DNA from: Cylindrodendrum hubeiense
Taxonomy: Eukaryota > Ascomycota > Sordariomycetes > Hypocreales > Nectriaceae
Reading direction: 5' to 3'
Assembly: GCA_014621425.1 (NCBI GenBank)
Contig: JAANBB010000135.1
Coordinates: 1-64,000, forward strand
Length of the DNA: 64,000 nt
The notes beneath the pieces were generated by a model that saw only the letters and a program-made list of their open reading frames with translations, searched no databases and had not been told where the DNA came from. Of the stretch, positions 11,287 through 21,750 are shown one piece after another; positions within the stretch are counted from its first letter, which is position 1, and every line of letters begins with the position of its first letter. The position numbers and the translations under genes were made by a program.

Positions 11287-12481
11287 TGTGTTGTGGACGA
11301 GATAACTGTCAAAATGGCGTCAAGTACAGTAGCGAAATGATGGTGCAGTGATCTAATGTGTCGACGAGATGGAGAGCTTGGGGCCCTAAAACAATAACCT
11401 TTTTTGTAGCTGAGCAGAATCCCAATTCTATCACAATCTTTCTTTGTCGGCGTTGTTGCGATAGCGATGCTCATCTGACCCACAGTGTTTGTGGCGGACG
11501 GTTCCCCGCAGGGGATGCATGAGATAAAGCCCTCGTGACGCTTGTTGATTCGCCTGGAGTAGCTTGCCTTCTCTGTCGTTGTCAGTTACCTCTCGAGTGG
11601 GGCACTGCCAGCCACGATTGGAAGTCCTGAGCCGAGCTCAAGTTCAGTTTGAAGATAAGAATGGGCGAAGACGGACAGAGGGTCTCAGTTTCAATACCGA
11701 TTTTGGCCTACAGCTTCCAAAAACTTGTCAATTTCTTTTCTTGCAGCATCATTATGTCCCAGCCGGTGTCAGATTCTCTGTTGCATTGCCGGCTACAGCA
11801 ACGTGGAATGAACACTCCGCTAATGTGTAGTGCAATGAGGCCCTAATCGGTTATGACATCCTCTACGTTGTAGTACCTTCGGGAGTCAATTCCTTCAAGA
11901 TTGTCTAACTGGCGGTTCGTGAGATTAAGGAGACTAAAGAATATAAGCCTCAAGTCTCTGTCACAAATTAGAAATACTTTAGAACAAATCTTCACTGAAC
12001 CCAATTAAAGAGTCTTGTTATTCGCACGCATCAAACACCATGTAAGGCATAAGGATAATGTACAACTATGAGAGAAAGAACTCCAAATAAAATGAATAGC
12101 TTTAAAAAGAAACCCATTTTAATGAGAATAGTGGTAGTTTAATCTACCATAAATAAAACATATGATCCAATTTTATTTTGCTAGAATTGATGATATCTTT
12201 TCCTGACGTGAATAGCAATACTCAAATAAAAACAAGACGAACTCATTTTCAGACATATATTAGCGAAAGCGTGGCATGTTGCAATTAATCTACCTCGGAA
12301 ACTACCCAGATAAGGTAATGCGGATTTATCTTGCGGCTTCCGCTTCATGTTCAAGGGAATGCTCTGGTTTAACAAATGACAATGATAATAAGCCGAGCTG
12401 AGAGAGAAAGTTGATCAGAACTTCTTCCCCTACCGCATACAATTAAATTGAGCACCGGGAGTAGAAAGCAAAACGCCTCTT
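11287..12481. other. Intergenic; AT-rich, contains a dispersed repeat
   Basis: This is the promoter side of the aminotransferase gene followed by AT-rich DNA (about 11870-12420) with no recognisable gene. A dispersed repeat copy sits at 11781-11835 and is listed separately. Confidence 0.5.
11781..11835 (+). repeat. Dispersed repeat, copy 1 of 2 (partner at 40171-40222)
   Basis: About 50 bp beginning gcattgccggctacagca and continuing through ggaatga-cactcc-aatg-gtagt are shared with 40171-40222 in the same orientation, with roughly ten mismatches. The flanks do not match. It may be the end of a small transposable element or of an old duplicated gene; nothing in it identifies the family. Confidence 0.5.
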
Positions 12482-13452
12482 TTATCCAATCGTAACAGTT
12501 TTGACAACACGAGCAACACCCTTTCCACTTTCCTTGCCATATCCACACTCCTTCATTCCACCAAATGGGCTTTCAGTAGCTGAGGGCTGTTCACAATGTT
12601 CTGTTCATCAAAATTCGCTTTGGAATACTGACAAGAAAAAATACTGACAAGAAAAAATACCGACTGCATATACGAAGCCTATCATGTTCTCAACCATCCT
12701 CTATGTTTGTTCGACGCTCTTGGTGAATGCATAGCTTGCCAAGCCCATGCTTATATCATTTGCCCACTGGAAAACTTCAGGCTCGTTTCGAACTTGAACA
12801 ATACATGGCTTCAGACAGACGCGGTGTGTTTGCGAGGGACGTCGCTGAGACGCTAAAGACGCCTGGGGCAAATTCCCCCTCGATGCTCGCTAAGTCTGCG
12901 CGGGCGACACATGTTAGGGTGTCTCAGGGGACGGCTTCACTATCATGGCGGAACCAGCAGCAAATGAAGCCCCTGTCTTGGGCAAAAATTACAGCGAAGG
13001 GAAGATCATATGGTGCAAGAGCGACTGCGACGCCGCGCAGTTGCTTAACGACCAGAACCCCTCTGTTTGGGGCAAAAGCCGGGCTGATGGTTCATTGAAT
13101 GCGCTCTGCCTGCCAGCGAACCACCACGTAATCTAAGGAGTAGTCAATTTCCCTGTGGGCCTCTGCCAGCGACTTTTCTGTCTCATGCATCAAGATTTGA
13201 GCGATGCCATCTCGCGCCTCTGTAACGAGGTTGTGTTAATAGGAGCTGTGCACATTTGTGCGGGTTCACCTCGCGGTAGGCCTGGAATGTGCGGTGCGAG
13301 GCTTGAATGGCGGCGTCGACATCTTCTGGGCCATTGTCGGGACAGGAAGCGAACATCTGATCAGCGTCAGGATCGATGATGTTGAATTGTTTGCCAGATA
13401 TTAACGTCGGCCTATTGCCGATCGACGAGGGCTGCTCATGTAGCAGAGTCGA
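12482..13452 (-). pseudogene. Succinate-semialdehyde dehydrogenase-like ALDH, decayed
   Basis: Read right to left, the minus strand encodes in order the pieces of an SSADH-type aldehyde dehydrogenase. LLHEQ and ISGKQFNIIDP come first, then EDVDAAIQASHRTFQ, EKSLAEAHREIDYSLDYV, RGVLVVKQLRGVAVALAPYD and FAPGVFSV. Then, abruptly, come NDISMGLASYAFTKSVEQT and the C-terminal block ATESPFGGMKECGYGKESGKG with TAA at 12484-12482. There are several in-frame stops (after AERIQ, after DSEAVP and others) and frame changes. About 160 residues between the NAD-binding region and the C-terminus, including the catalytic Glu and Cys, are deleted. It cannot make an enzyme. Assignment to SSADH rather than another ALDH rests on the N-terminal blocks. 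Confidence 0.85.
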
Positions 13453-13991
13453 GTCGGACAGGTGGAATGGACGGGTTGTAGCGGCGGTCTTGGTACTCGC
13501 TGTGCTGGTTGCACTGATTGTGCATAGATCGCTGCCAACTTCCTTTTACAAGCCTCGGGTTAGGAGCGGCTTTATTTGAGAAGTCGGATTGATAGCCGTC
13601 CTTGGCTTTGAAGCAATCAACGGCCACAGCCATCAAGTTGGACAGTTATCACCGGCTCCGAGAGCGGGGCGACGACGGCTTAGCACGGGAAAGCGAGGTC
13701 ATCAGCTCCGGCTCTCGCTGTAGCTTGCCAGTTTAGGGCCGCTAGCCGTCGCGGGTCGCCTGTAACTTCTCAACCCAGTGGGCATGCGACATTTACGTAT
13801 TGATGGCAGCGGGATAGACTGTGTTATCTCGGCATGGAATGGCTTTCCATGTCCACGTTCGCAGTAATTAAATGCTTATAAATCGATCATCGGAAAAGCA
13901 ATCCGAGCAAGTGACTTTAATACTGAAGTCTTTTACGCACTCGAATTTTCTCGTCAACTTCTTCGCCCAAATTTCCACACATCCACTCACC
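13453..13991. other. Intergenic; RidA promoter
   Basis: No gene was recognised. The stretch lies between the start of the ALDH pseudogene and the ATG of the RidA gene, and would hold the RidA promoter and leader. Confidence 0.5.
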
Positions 13992-14490
13992 ATGTCTTCT
14001 CGAACCGCTGCTCTCAGCCCCAATGCGCCGGCGCCTAGTGCGTTGATGTCCCAGGCCATCATCTGCAATGGCATGGTCTACTGCTCTGGGGCCCTTGGTA
14101 TCGACCATGCCACTGGCACCTTTGTGGAAGGCGATGCAGCTGCTCGTGCAGTAAGTGTGAATCGCTATCACTGAACCTAGATGCACGACTAATGATCCCC
14201 GTAGACTCAAGCTCTCCGTAACCTCGACGCTGTGCTTGTGGCCGCTGGCACTAGCCTAAACAAGGCTGTGAAGATTACCATCTTCCTCTCAAGCATGGAT
14301 CACTACCCTAAGCTCAACGAAGCTTACGCCAACTTCTTCACAGAGGATCCCAAGCCTGTGAGAATCCACAAGTACGATTTCATCACACTGGAGCACTGCT
14401 AATCGGCGATAATAGGCGCGGACGTGTGTGGCTGTGGCGGATTTGCCCCTAGGTGCTGAAATGGAAATTGAAGCGATTGCCTCATTGTAA
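13992..14490 (+). CDS. RidA/YjgF/Hmf1-type enamine/imine deaminase
   Basis: RidA proteins hydrolyse reactive enamines/imines released by PLP enzymes, and they act as trimers. Exons 13992-14150, 14205-14357 and 14416-14490 (introns gtaagt..cgtag and gtgaga..aatag) give 128 residues, typical of the family. Conserved features are NGMVYCSGALGID near the N-terminus, the QALRNLDAVLVAAGTSLNKAVK helix, and FLSSMDHYPKLNEAYANFF. The last exon carries the active-site Arg in PARTCVAV, followed by LPLGAEMEIEAIASL. The last exon is only 75 bp, yet it carries the catalytic Arg and the final strand. The gene is intact although flanked on both sides by dead aldehyde dehydrogenase genes. No mitochondrial targeting sequence is obvious, so a cytosolic location is likely. 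Confidence 0.93.
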
Positions 14491-15179
14491 GATTTAAATA
14501 ACCGAAGATAAAAAATAGTAAAAGAATAGACAAATCCAGTCTTTTTATAATAAATGATAATAAATGTGGCAATGTGTTAGCTGACTACGCGACCGATGAT
14601 GGTCCAAACCATGATGGCATCAACTGAGTGAGTGAGAGGTAGTGTTGTATCACTGACTTGGAGATGCGCCGTTCCATAATACTTTTTTCAATGACATTAA
14701 ACCAATCGAAAAGCCTTCATCTTGTCGAATCTTCTGTCGTATGTTCCCAGCTGCAAATGCTGGCCACAAGAGGGCCCCGCGTTGATGCTCTCCTCCTCCT
14801 CGATCTTTTCAATTTCGTTGAGAAAGTGAATAACAGCCTTAGCGTACGGTTGCAAATGATGGCGATGCATAAATATGATTATGTGACAGAAGAAAATGAT
14901 TGTTGCTTGATGAAAAACTTCGATGTGATATTGTAGGTCCAGTACTTTTCCCTGTTCATTTTGAAGCTTTCCAGCCCACCTTATTTAGGCTTCATCCTAT
15001 CCATGGTTAGTATCTGAAGGTTAGTTCCATCCGTAGTTCCTATCGGACCTATACAAGCCTGATTCTTATGCAAGCTGGATCTCTATTCTAGATTTCTATC
15101 TAACATGTGAATATCGACAGTCTATACTCGATAATCACCAGCGCAATGTCCCAGGGTTTGTGAAGTTGGTTCAACACGA
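14491..15179. other. Intergenic; no gene recognised
   Basis: This is AT-rich DNA between the RidA gene and the second ALDH remnant. Earlier parts of that ALDH gene were looked for here in three frames and not found. Confidence 0.45.
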
Positions 15180-15736
15180 ATTGGACAGCCATGTGTTACT
15201 GCCCCAAGAGTGTACATCTGAAAACGCATTGCAGATCAATCTATCAATGTATACATGAAAAGGATAGAGGCAGTTACAAATAACTTAGAAGATCCTCAAG
15301 ATCCAGCTGCTAGGCTAGGACTTGTGATTTATGAGTCCAAACTGGATCGCATTGGAACATTCGTCAGAGGAGTCCAAGGTAGTGGCACAGGATTATATGT
15401 AGAACTACCAGTATTCTTTAACCTGAATTATAGCTCTGAAACTATAGAGAGAGGGGATTTTAGCTCCGTCAGTATGGAGACGTTTGAGCTGGATGAAGAG
15501 GCTGTGAAGCTGGCCAACGAAACATAGTTCAACTTGGTGTCTGGGGGTTTCGCATGGGCCATCACGCGAGCTCTGAGTGTGTCATCCTCACTAGAATCGG
15601 GTATCGTCTACGTCAATTGTGTCAGCTTGCAAAATATGCAAGTACCATTTGGTGGCGTGAAGCAGAGTGGTATTGGCCGGGAATTCGGAGAGTTGCGCCG
15701 AGGTTGTTCACTGACGCGAATACAGCCCTTGTAAAT
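15180..15736 (+). pseudogene. C-terminal half of a NAD(P)+ aldehyde dehydrogenase, decayed
   Basis: The + strand reads as the end of a class 1/2-type ALDH. IGQPCVTAPRVYI covers the catalytic Gln-x-Cys region and is followed by a stop. Then come EDPQDPAARLGLVIYESK, GTGLYVELPVFF, and ETFELDEEAVKLANET followed by another stop. It continues with SLESGIVYVNCVSLQ, VPFGGVKQSGIGREFGEL, and a final stop near 15734. Everything before the catalytic Cys (the NAD-binding fold) is absent. The canonical EIFGPV motif is lost. It is a second ALDH remnant, on the opposite strand to the SSADH-like one and clearly from a different ALDH subfamily. Confidence 0.8.
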
Positions 15737-15947
15737 ATTTGGTTCAGTCACAGTAGCACTGAGGTTGAAAAGATTCAAAGATGCTAATGATTTATTTTAA
15801 AGTGATCTAATTGCGTGAAGTAAACATAGGTGTTCTTCGCAAGCTATTCTAGACTGGGGATGTGATAAATATAAACAGACCGCTACACCCACTGTTTCCC
15901 CAAGTCAACCATAGTTTTAGCTCAGACACCGGTAATATAACAGTTAT

Positions 15948-16968
15948 CTACAGCCACTTCTCCTTGTTCGCCTCAACGAAAGCCTTCCAGGTGGTGGGCT
16001 TCTCGCTGACGAGGCTCACACTCTCAGTGAGGTCAGCCTTGGCGTAGTATCCAGGGTCCTCGAGGAGGAGCATGTTCTCAAGCATTTCTTGCGCAACGGG
16101 GGCGGGCAAGAACGACTTGAACACCTCGGAGGGGACCTGGACGGAAACAGTAGGCTTTCCAATAACTTCCGCAAACTCGGATGCCATCTGGGCGGGAGTG
16201 TAGTATTCGGTTGCGGCATAAATTCGCTTGTTGACATAGTTGGGGTATTGCTCAATGGCAGCCTTAACAAATTTGCCTTTGTCTGTTAGCTTTTTGAAAT
16301 GTCACTGTTGATTGATGTAACTCACCAGTATCGCCACCAGCGTCAAACAGGGGGACCTGGGCCTTGACAGAGTCCACGGGGAGGGCTAGCGCATAGTTTC
16401 CGTCGGCGCCCTTGTTGATCATGGTGAACATGTTGGACATGTAGAGGCCGGGCAGAACGAAGGTGGCGGGAACGCCGCTGTCGCGGATGTACTGCTCAAT
16501 TCTGGACTTGCCAACAAAGTGAGTGATGTTGGGCAGGCGGCCACCGCTGATCTCGGTGGTGTTGAGCAAAGAAGAGAAGATCAAGTGCTTGACGCCAGCA
16601 GCCTTGCTAGCGTCAGTGACGGCGCGGCCCTGGCCGACCTCGACCTCCTCGGAGGTGCTCTCCCAGAAGTTGGTGATCAAAAAGACAGTGTGGGCACCCT
16701 CAACAGCAGGAGCGGCTTGCTCAGCCGAGGACATATCAGCCTAGAAATGACGTTAGCGACTATGCGGAGATGGGAATTGATTAGCGAGACATACCGATAC
16801 GACTTCAACGCCCTGAGCCTCAAGCGCCTTCGCGGCGGGCTTGGAGGTATCACGAGTAATAGCTCGGATCTTGTACTCCTTGGACAGAGCAGCGTCGCCG
16901 AGAATGGAGCGGATGACGGATCCACCCTGGACGCCGGTGGCGCCAAAAACAGTGATGAGCTTAGACAT
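15948..16968 (-). CDS. NmrA-like NAD(P)-binding Rossmann protein
   Basis: This is an NmrA/SDR-a5 family protein: a dinucleotide sensor or reductase of the atypical short-chain dehydrogenase fold. Exons 16968-16795, 16740-16326 and 16276-15948 (introns gtatgt..ttctag and gtgagt..aaag) give 305 residues. The N-terminus has LITVFGATGVQGGSVIRS (GxxGxxG nucleotide motif). It is followed by IRAITRDTSKPAAKALEAQG, typical of NADP-preferring NmrA homologues, then GAHTVFLITNFWE and GVKHLIFSSL. The C-terminal half has YYTPAQMASEFAEVIGK, normal for the family. No membrane segment or targeting signal is seen. It is transcribed divergently from the DUF1295-like gene, and the shared promoter holds two copies of a motif that recurs upstream of the GST and second NmrA-like genes. 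Confidence 0.9.
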
Positions 16969-17941
16969 GATGGTTTAGGGTTGTTTTAAAAAGTGTCGAA
17001 GAGACAGGTGGAATTGTTTGTGTGAGTAGAGGATGTGATTGTGAGTGATGAGTGTGTTGAGTGTGTTGAGTGATCTGCATTCCTTATTTCGCACATCGAG
17101 AGCTATGTTTTATAACTTAGATGGCTCAACGTTAGAGTTTCGTCATGGTACGTTGGATTGATCAGACAGACGTAGATCGGGACAATCGGTGAATGCCAAG
17201 ACCTCGAGGCACGCTAGTTTGGCTCGTTCGACTCCCTGATTGGTCTGGCCTTCTGGATCTGGGTCGATAGCATCGAAGCAGCCCCTTGTGCATGCGTTTA
17301 GTCATCGTCTGAGCATCCCGGTGTTGCTGGCAAGATGGCTAGCCGCGTCGATGCTAGCTTACAAATGAGATGCCCTCCGCGTCGGTATCTCGGGGAACGC
17401 CAAGACCGCCTACACCGCAAGAGGCAAAGCCCCGTCGCTCCATGTCACTGCAGGCGGCGCATTGGCGAATTCACCTGAGCGTCTCGGCACTCGCCCTCTC
17501 GCGTCGGCCTTGACTGAAATCCAGCCTGCGATGCGGCCTGGAATCAGGCGAGGCAGCCGGGAAAAGAAAACGGACGTGCTCACAGTGGCTTCATGAACCC
17601 GGTCGCCGCATTCGGGCCGGCTGCAGACAACTTGGGAATATTCAGGCGGTATTGACGCTTCGTCGGCGTTTGCAACTGCCCGGATGTGGTAAAGACCATT
17701 ACCCAGCAACGATACTCGGACACCGACTAGCCCCGACTCATCAACTGTGTCTCCTCTTACGATACGTTTGAGATATTACTCAAATAGGGCGCGGTGTCAG
17801 CCGTGTTCAGTGGAGTCGGCATGACATTTTAACCTGCCGTTCAACATTCCATCAACATCCAAGTGTCACCGACGGGTCCTGTCAGTCTCAAACAATCCCT
17901 CCACATTCACCCGCATTCGACTACCGCCACCTTTAGCCACC
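16969..17941. promoter_or_regulatory. Bidirectional promoter, NmrA-like / DUF1295-like genes
   Basis: These 973 bp separate two divergent start codons. Two copies of a motif, cggtgaatgccaagacc (about 17187-17203) and cggggaacgccaagacc (about 17391-17407), lie in the same orientation. A stretch gatgctagcttac (about 17350) precedes the second copy, as a similar tgctagctta precedes the copy at 20318. No convincing gene was found in the block. Confidence 0.5.
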
Positions 17942-18772
17942 ATGGCGAAGGAGCTGCAGGACAATTTGTCCCGCGTCAAGCATTTCAATATTCTTGGCAC
18001 GTCTATTTTTGTCGGACTTCGCGCCGCTGATGTCTTTCTCCAATTCGGCCTTCTTCAGCGAGGATGGGCCCCCAGGCTGATTGAGCTACTTGGCGGGCGC
18101 GCAGTGGGTCGTGAGCTCATTGTCAATACTGCAGCCACCCAGCTCCAGCCTTACTTTGGCGCCATCTCGTTGATGGCTTTTGGCAGCAGCTTGAAGCAGA
18201 TTCTGACCCTGCTCATCGTCTCGGAGCAGGACATGCAGCCGCCGTCGGCATTCCTCATCGCATTCTTCAATACCGTCTTCAACTCCCTGAATACCATCTT
18301 CTCTGTCTGGACTGTCAATTCGCAAGTGCCAGCCTCGCAAACGCTAGCTGGTGTAGCACAATCTCCATTGGTGCTGTTTGGTGTCGGATTTTATGCGATT
18401 GGTATCTTGACTGAGATGATTTCCGAGCTGCAGCGCACATACTTCAAGAAGAACCCGGCCAACAAAGGCAAGCCTTACGCCCATGGGTTATTCTCACTCG
18501 CAAGGCACATCAACTACGGTGGCTACACCATTTGGCGCGCAGCATACGCCTCCACCTCTGCGGGCTGGCCGTGGGGGATTGCCGTCTTTTCCTTCTTCTT
18601 CTACGACTTTGTATCCCGAGGCGTTCCTGTCCTCGATAAATATCTCTCAGAAAGAGTACGTCCCCGCATCCGTATCCCTTCAGATTCCAATTAACCGAAA
18701 TATCAGTATGGTGAGCAATGGAAGGTAATCAAGAAGCGCGTGCCGTACCGCTTGATTCCAGGAATCTACTAG
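17942..18772 (+). CDS. DUF1295/steroid 5-alpha-reductase-like multi-pass membrane protein
   Basis: This is an integral membrane protein, probably of the ER, in the broad group that includes DUF1295, sterol reductases and isoprenylcysteine methyltransferases. Exons 17942-18655 and 18707-18772 (intron gtacgt..atcag) give 259 residues. Several hydrophobic segments are visible (for example YFGAISLMAFGSS, AFLIAFFNTVFNSLNTIF and VLFGVGFYAIGILTEM). The family signature is at the C-terminus: GLFSLARHINYGGYTIWR, a final helix, then SERYGEQWKVIKKRVPYRLI supplied partly by the short second exon. Without that exon the conserved K-x-V-PYRLIPGxY ending would be lost, which supports the splice. The reaction and substrate are unknown. 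It is divergent from the NmrA-like gene and convergent with the GST gene. Confidence 0.85.
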
Positions 18773-19246
18773 AAGAAAACTATGTGCTGTATTTTTATGA
18801 CCACAGGGACACATTTTGCTTTCTAAATCACTAGAATACAGCCGGACGAAGCATCTCGTAGGGGCATAAGGGTCATCACTTTTATTATATCGCCAAGTTA
18901 GAAAATGGAAACAAAGTTGGCTAAAAGAATTGCACAGAAAATGCAATTCATAGGTGCTGTGCCTTAAATATCCCTAGTAGCCCCTTGAGCTCACATGTCA
19001 TGCCTGTCCATCACACCATCTCCACCCGACAACACAATAGTCCCTTCGGCAAAACGATAACTAGCTTCTAGACTGCCGTTGTTGGAATCCACGAGTCCCA
19101 ACATGTGCCCCACCCGAAATTCTACACCTAAACGTGAGTAAGAAGCATCCTAATCCAAAGCCATGCTGGTAACAATTCAGACTTGAAAAGATAATTTATT
19201 AAATTAGGATGATAGGCATTCGCTACGGATATATGGAAAAAGTCTT
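18773..19246. other. 3' intergenic region between convergent genes
   Basis: Both flanking genes end here. The DNA is AT-rich, fits 3' UTR and poly(A) signals of both, and shows no gene. Confidence 0.5.
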
Positions 19247-19936
19247 TCAGTGATTTGCTAAAGACTTAACTCTATCCTCAAATGTCTTCGCGACAGAAGG
19301 CCTCTGCTCGAGTCTGCTCAGCCAAGCAGCGACGTTTGGGAAATTATCCTCCAATTGGACTTGTTCCGCAAACACACCAGGGGTGGTAGTGTCATACCAA
19401 GAGGCAAAGGCAAGCTTGAACCACGGAATGAACGCAACGTCCGCATAGCTGAACTTTCCGCCAACCAAATATTCACGCCCATCCAGATATCGGTTCAGCA
19501 CATCGCAAACTCTGCGGACTTCCTTCAGATACCGATCCTTGGCGCTCTGAACTTGTTCAGAATGATATCTGTGGAACCACAGCGCTTGGCCAAAGTATGG
19601 CCCTTGTCCAGACATTTGGAAATGCAACCACTGCTTGGCTTGGAAATAGTCTGAAGTGCCGGGTGCAAAGCTAACGGTCCTCGCTTTGTCATAAGTCTCG
19701 ACTAGGTACTCGAGAATAGCACCTGATTCCCAAAGAGTGATCCCTGTGTTGGGGTCCTCAATAGCCGGAACACGTCCATTGATGTTGATCTTTTCGTAGG
19801 GGGGTTGTTTCATTTCAGGGAATTGTATGTATCGGGTCTCGTATGGAACCTTGAGATCTTCGAGCACCACGGCCACCTTCCAAGGATTGGGGCCGTGCGC
19901 GTGGCTCCAGAAAACAAGAGGTTTTAATTGATCCAT
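19247..19936 (-). CDS. Glutathione S-transferase (Ure2-like/fungal GST)
   Basis: This cytosolic GST conjugates glutathione to electrophiles. It is a single exon of 229 residues. The N-terminal thioredoxin-like domain has SHAHGPNPWKVAVVLEDLKV, the cis-Pro in NGRVPAIEDP and the glutathione-gamma-Glu contact in LWESGAILEYL. The C-terminal all-helical domain includes WLHFQMSGQGPYFGQA and LVGGKFSYADVAFIPW with the usual N-capping (S/T)xxD motif. The HGPNP stretch places it with the Ure2p/theta-like fungal GSTs rather than the GTT1 type. It shares a bidirectional promoter with the NmrA-like gene at 20705. The aldehyde dehydrogenase relics, RidA, NmrA and GST genes nearby fit a detoxification theme. 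Confidence 0.92.
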   Translation of the reverse strand: MDQLKPLVFWSHAHGPNPWKVAVVLEDLKVPYETRYIQFPEMKQPPYEKININGRVPAIEDPNTGITLWESGAILEYLVETYDKARTVSFAPGTSDYFQAKQWLHFQMSGQGPYFGQALWFHRYHSEQVQSAKDRYLKEVRRVCDVLNRYLDGREYLVGGKFSYADVAFIPWFKLAFASWYDTTTPGVFAEQVQLEDNFPNVAAWLSRLEQRPSVAKTFEDRVKSLANH

Positions 19937-20704
19937 ATCCAGGCGGTGAGAGGTGAGCTTGCTTGATGCGAGTACGTCCGTCGTGATGGGTAAGAGATCA
20001 ATTGACGTTGCTGTGATGCTACCAACCCCGCTGAAGGCTCGACATCATGGCAGATATATGGACATGGGTTGTACGAATAAGTGAAGCATGTTGATTACCA
20101 ATGTTTTGCATACGTCACTCCTCTTGAACATGTTTCTTTCTTTTCTACAGGGTTTTATTAGCTCTGTTGATCCACAGCCATGCGGCTAACACGGCTTGGC
20201 CGAGATGCCAACGCTCCGACTTTTTTTGTTCTAGACGTCCGTGTACTTGTTGTGACAGCCGTTGCTAGCTTAGTGCATGATTATGGCCAATGAGATCACC
20301 TACCGCCCGGGATTTCGGTGAACGCCAAGACCGACCTGCAGCGTCAAAACTGTAACCATTCAGACTCTGGGCGGTCGACGCTAGGAGCGAATGCCGAGCG
20401 TCTGCGGGGCTCTGTGATTCTTTGGGTCATTTCGCGATTGTTGCATTCATCGCCTCGTTTACTTGCTATCCTCGGCGGCCAATTCGTTCTGCCTACACAT
20501 GCTGGAAGCGGTGCGCGAGCGCCTATCGGACTCCGACATACACCGATGTGCGTGTGATTATCATGTGTTTTGGTCGCCCAGGGTCGGCTCTTGTAGCAAT
20601 AGCTATCTTCGCGCTGGTAATAAAAGGGGAAAATAGGAACGTTTCTTGTGTCTTGGACGATTACCATTGTTATCCTCTTTCAGTTATACAATTCGCATCC
20701 AGAC
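19937..20704. promoter_or_regulatory. Bidirectional promoter, GST / second NmrA-like gene
   Basis: These 768 bp lie between divergent start codons. They contain cggtgaacgccaagaccg (about 20317-20334), nearly identical to two copies in the promoter at 17 kb. They also contain tggccgagatg near 20197. Confidence 0.5.
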
Positions 20705-21750
20705 ATGGCTCCTCTTACCGTCGGCGTCGCTGGCATCACCGGCAAATTCGCCCGCAATGTTGTAGCCAACTTGTTGAAGAATCCCACTGTTTCCATCCGT
20801 GGCCTTTGCCGCGATCCGACCAAATTGCCCGATTCGATTCGATCCTCACCCCGCGTCCACTTAACCAAGGGTGATTCCACCGACACCAACGCGCTGCACT
20901 CGTTTGCCAAGACATCCGACGTCGTCATCTGCTGCTACCTTGGTAATGACAGCCTCATGACAGACGGTCAGAAGCTGCTGATCGATGCTTGCGAAAAGGA
21001 GGGTGTCCGTCGCTACCTCGCCAGCGACTACAGCCTCGACTTCACTAAGCTTCAGTACGGTCAGCTTTTTGCCAAGGACCCGATGAAGCACGTCAAAGAG
21101 TATTTGGATACGAAAACGACCATCAAAGGTGTCCATGTCCTCATCGGTGTTTTCATGGAAACGTTCTGGAGCCGCTTTTTTGGGGCTTGGAACCCGGACT
21201 CGGCGACATTTTCCTACTGGGGCACCGGAGATGAGACTTGGGAGTCGACTACTTACGCCAATGCGTCTGAATATGTGGCAGCAGTCGCTCTAGATGAGGA
21301 CGCTGTTGGTGTGCAGAAATGTAAGTCACCGCTGCACTTTGACATTCTCAATAGAATCTAATTCCTTGTAGTTCTCGGTGATAAGAAGAGCATTCGCGAA
21401 ATTGCTGCGACTCTCGAAACCGTTTACGGCAAGAAAGTCAACTTGAAGAACCTTGGGTCTATGGAAGACTTACACAAGACAATGCTTCAGAAGCGGGAAG
21501 CCGACCCGCGAAACTACTTCAGTTACCTCCCGCTGTAGGTGTTCTTCCTCGTAGCAGCAACACGACTAATGGCTAATGGAATAATTGCAGGTTCTATCAA
21601 TATTACTGCACTAACGGGCAGACGTACCTGGACGTGGATATTGACCGTCCTCAGTACCCTGTCAAGCGGGTGACGTTCGAGGATTTCTTGAGGAGCCATC
21701 CTATTGAGGAATTGTCAGGCGCTTCACAGGCCGTTGCATCGAACATCTAA
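20705..21750 (+). CDS. NmrA/isoflavone-reductase-like NAD(P)-binding protein
   Basis: This is an atypical SDR of the NmrA/isoflavone-reductase group, probably a cytosolic NADPH-dependent reductase or sensor. Exons 20705-21320, 21372-21534 and 21591-21750 (introns gtaagt..tgtag and gtaggt..tgcag) give 312 residues. The nucleotide-binding start is VGVAGITGKFARNVVANLLK, and RGLCRDPTKLP follows with the Arg expected to bind the NADP phosphate. Then come DVVICCYLGNDSLM and GVRRYLASDYSLDFTKLQYG, which replaces the usual F/PSEFG. The ending is PVKRVTFEDFLRSHP. It is a different subfamily from the 15.9-17.0 kb NmrA-like gene and is not a recent duplicate. It is divergent from the GST gene and shares its promoter. 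Confidence 0.88.
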
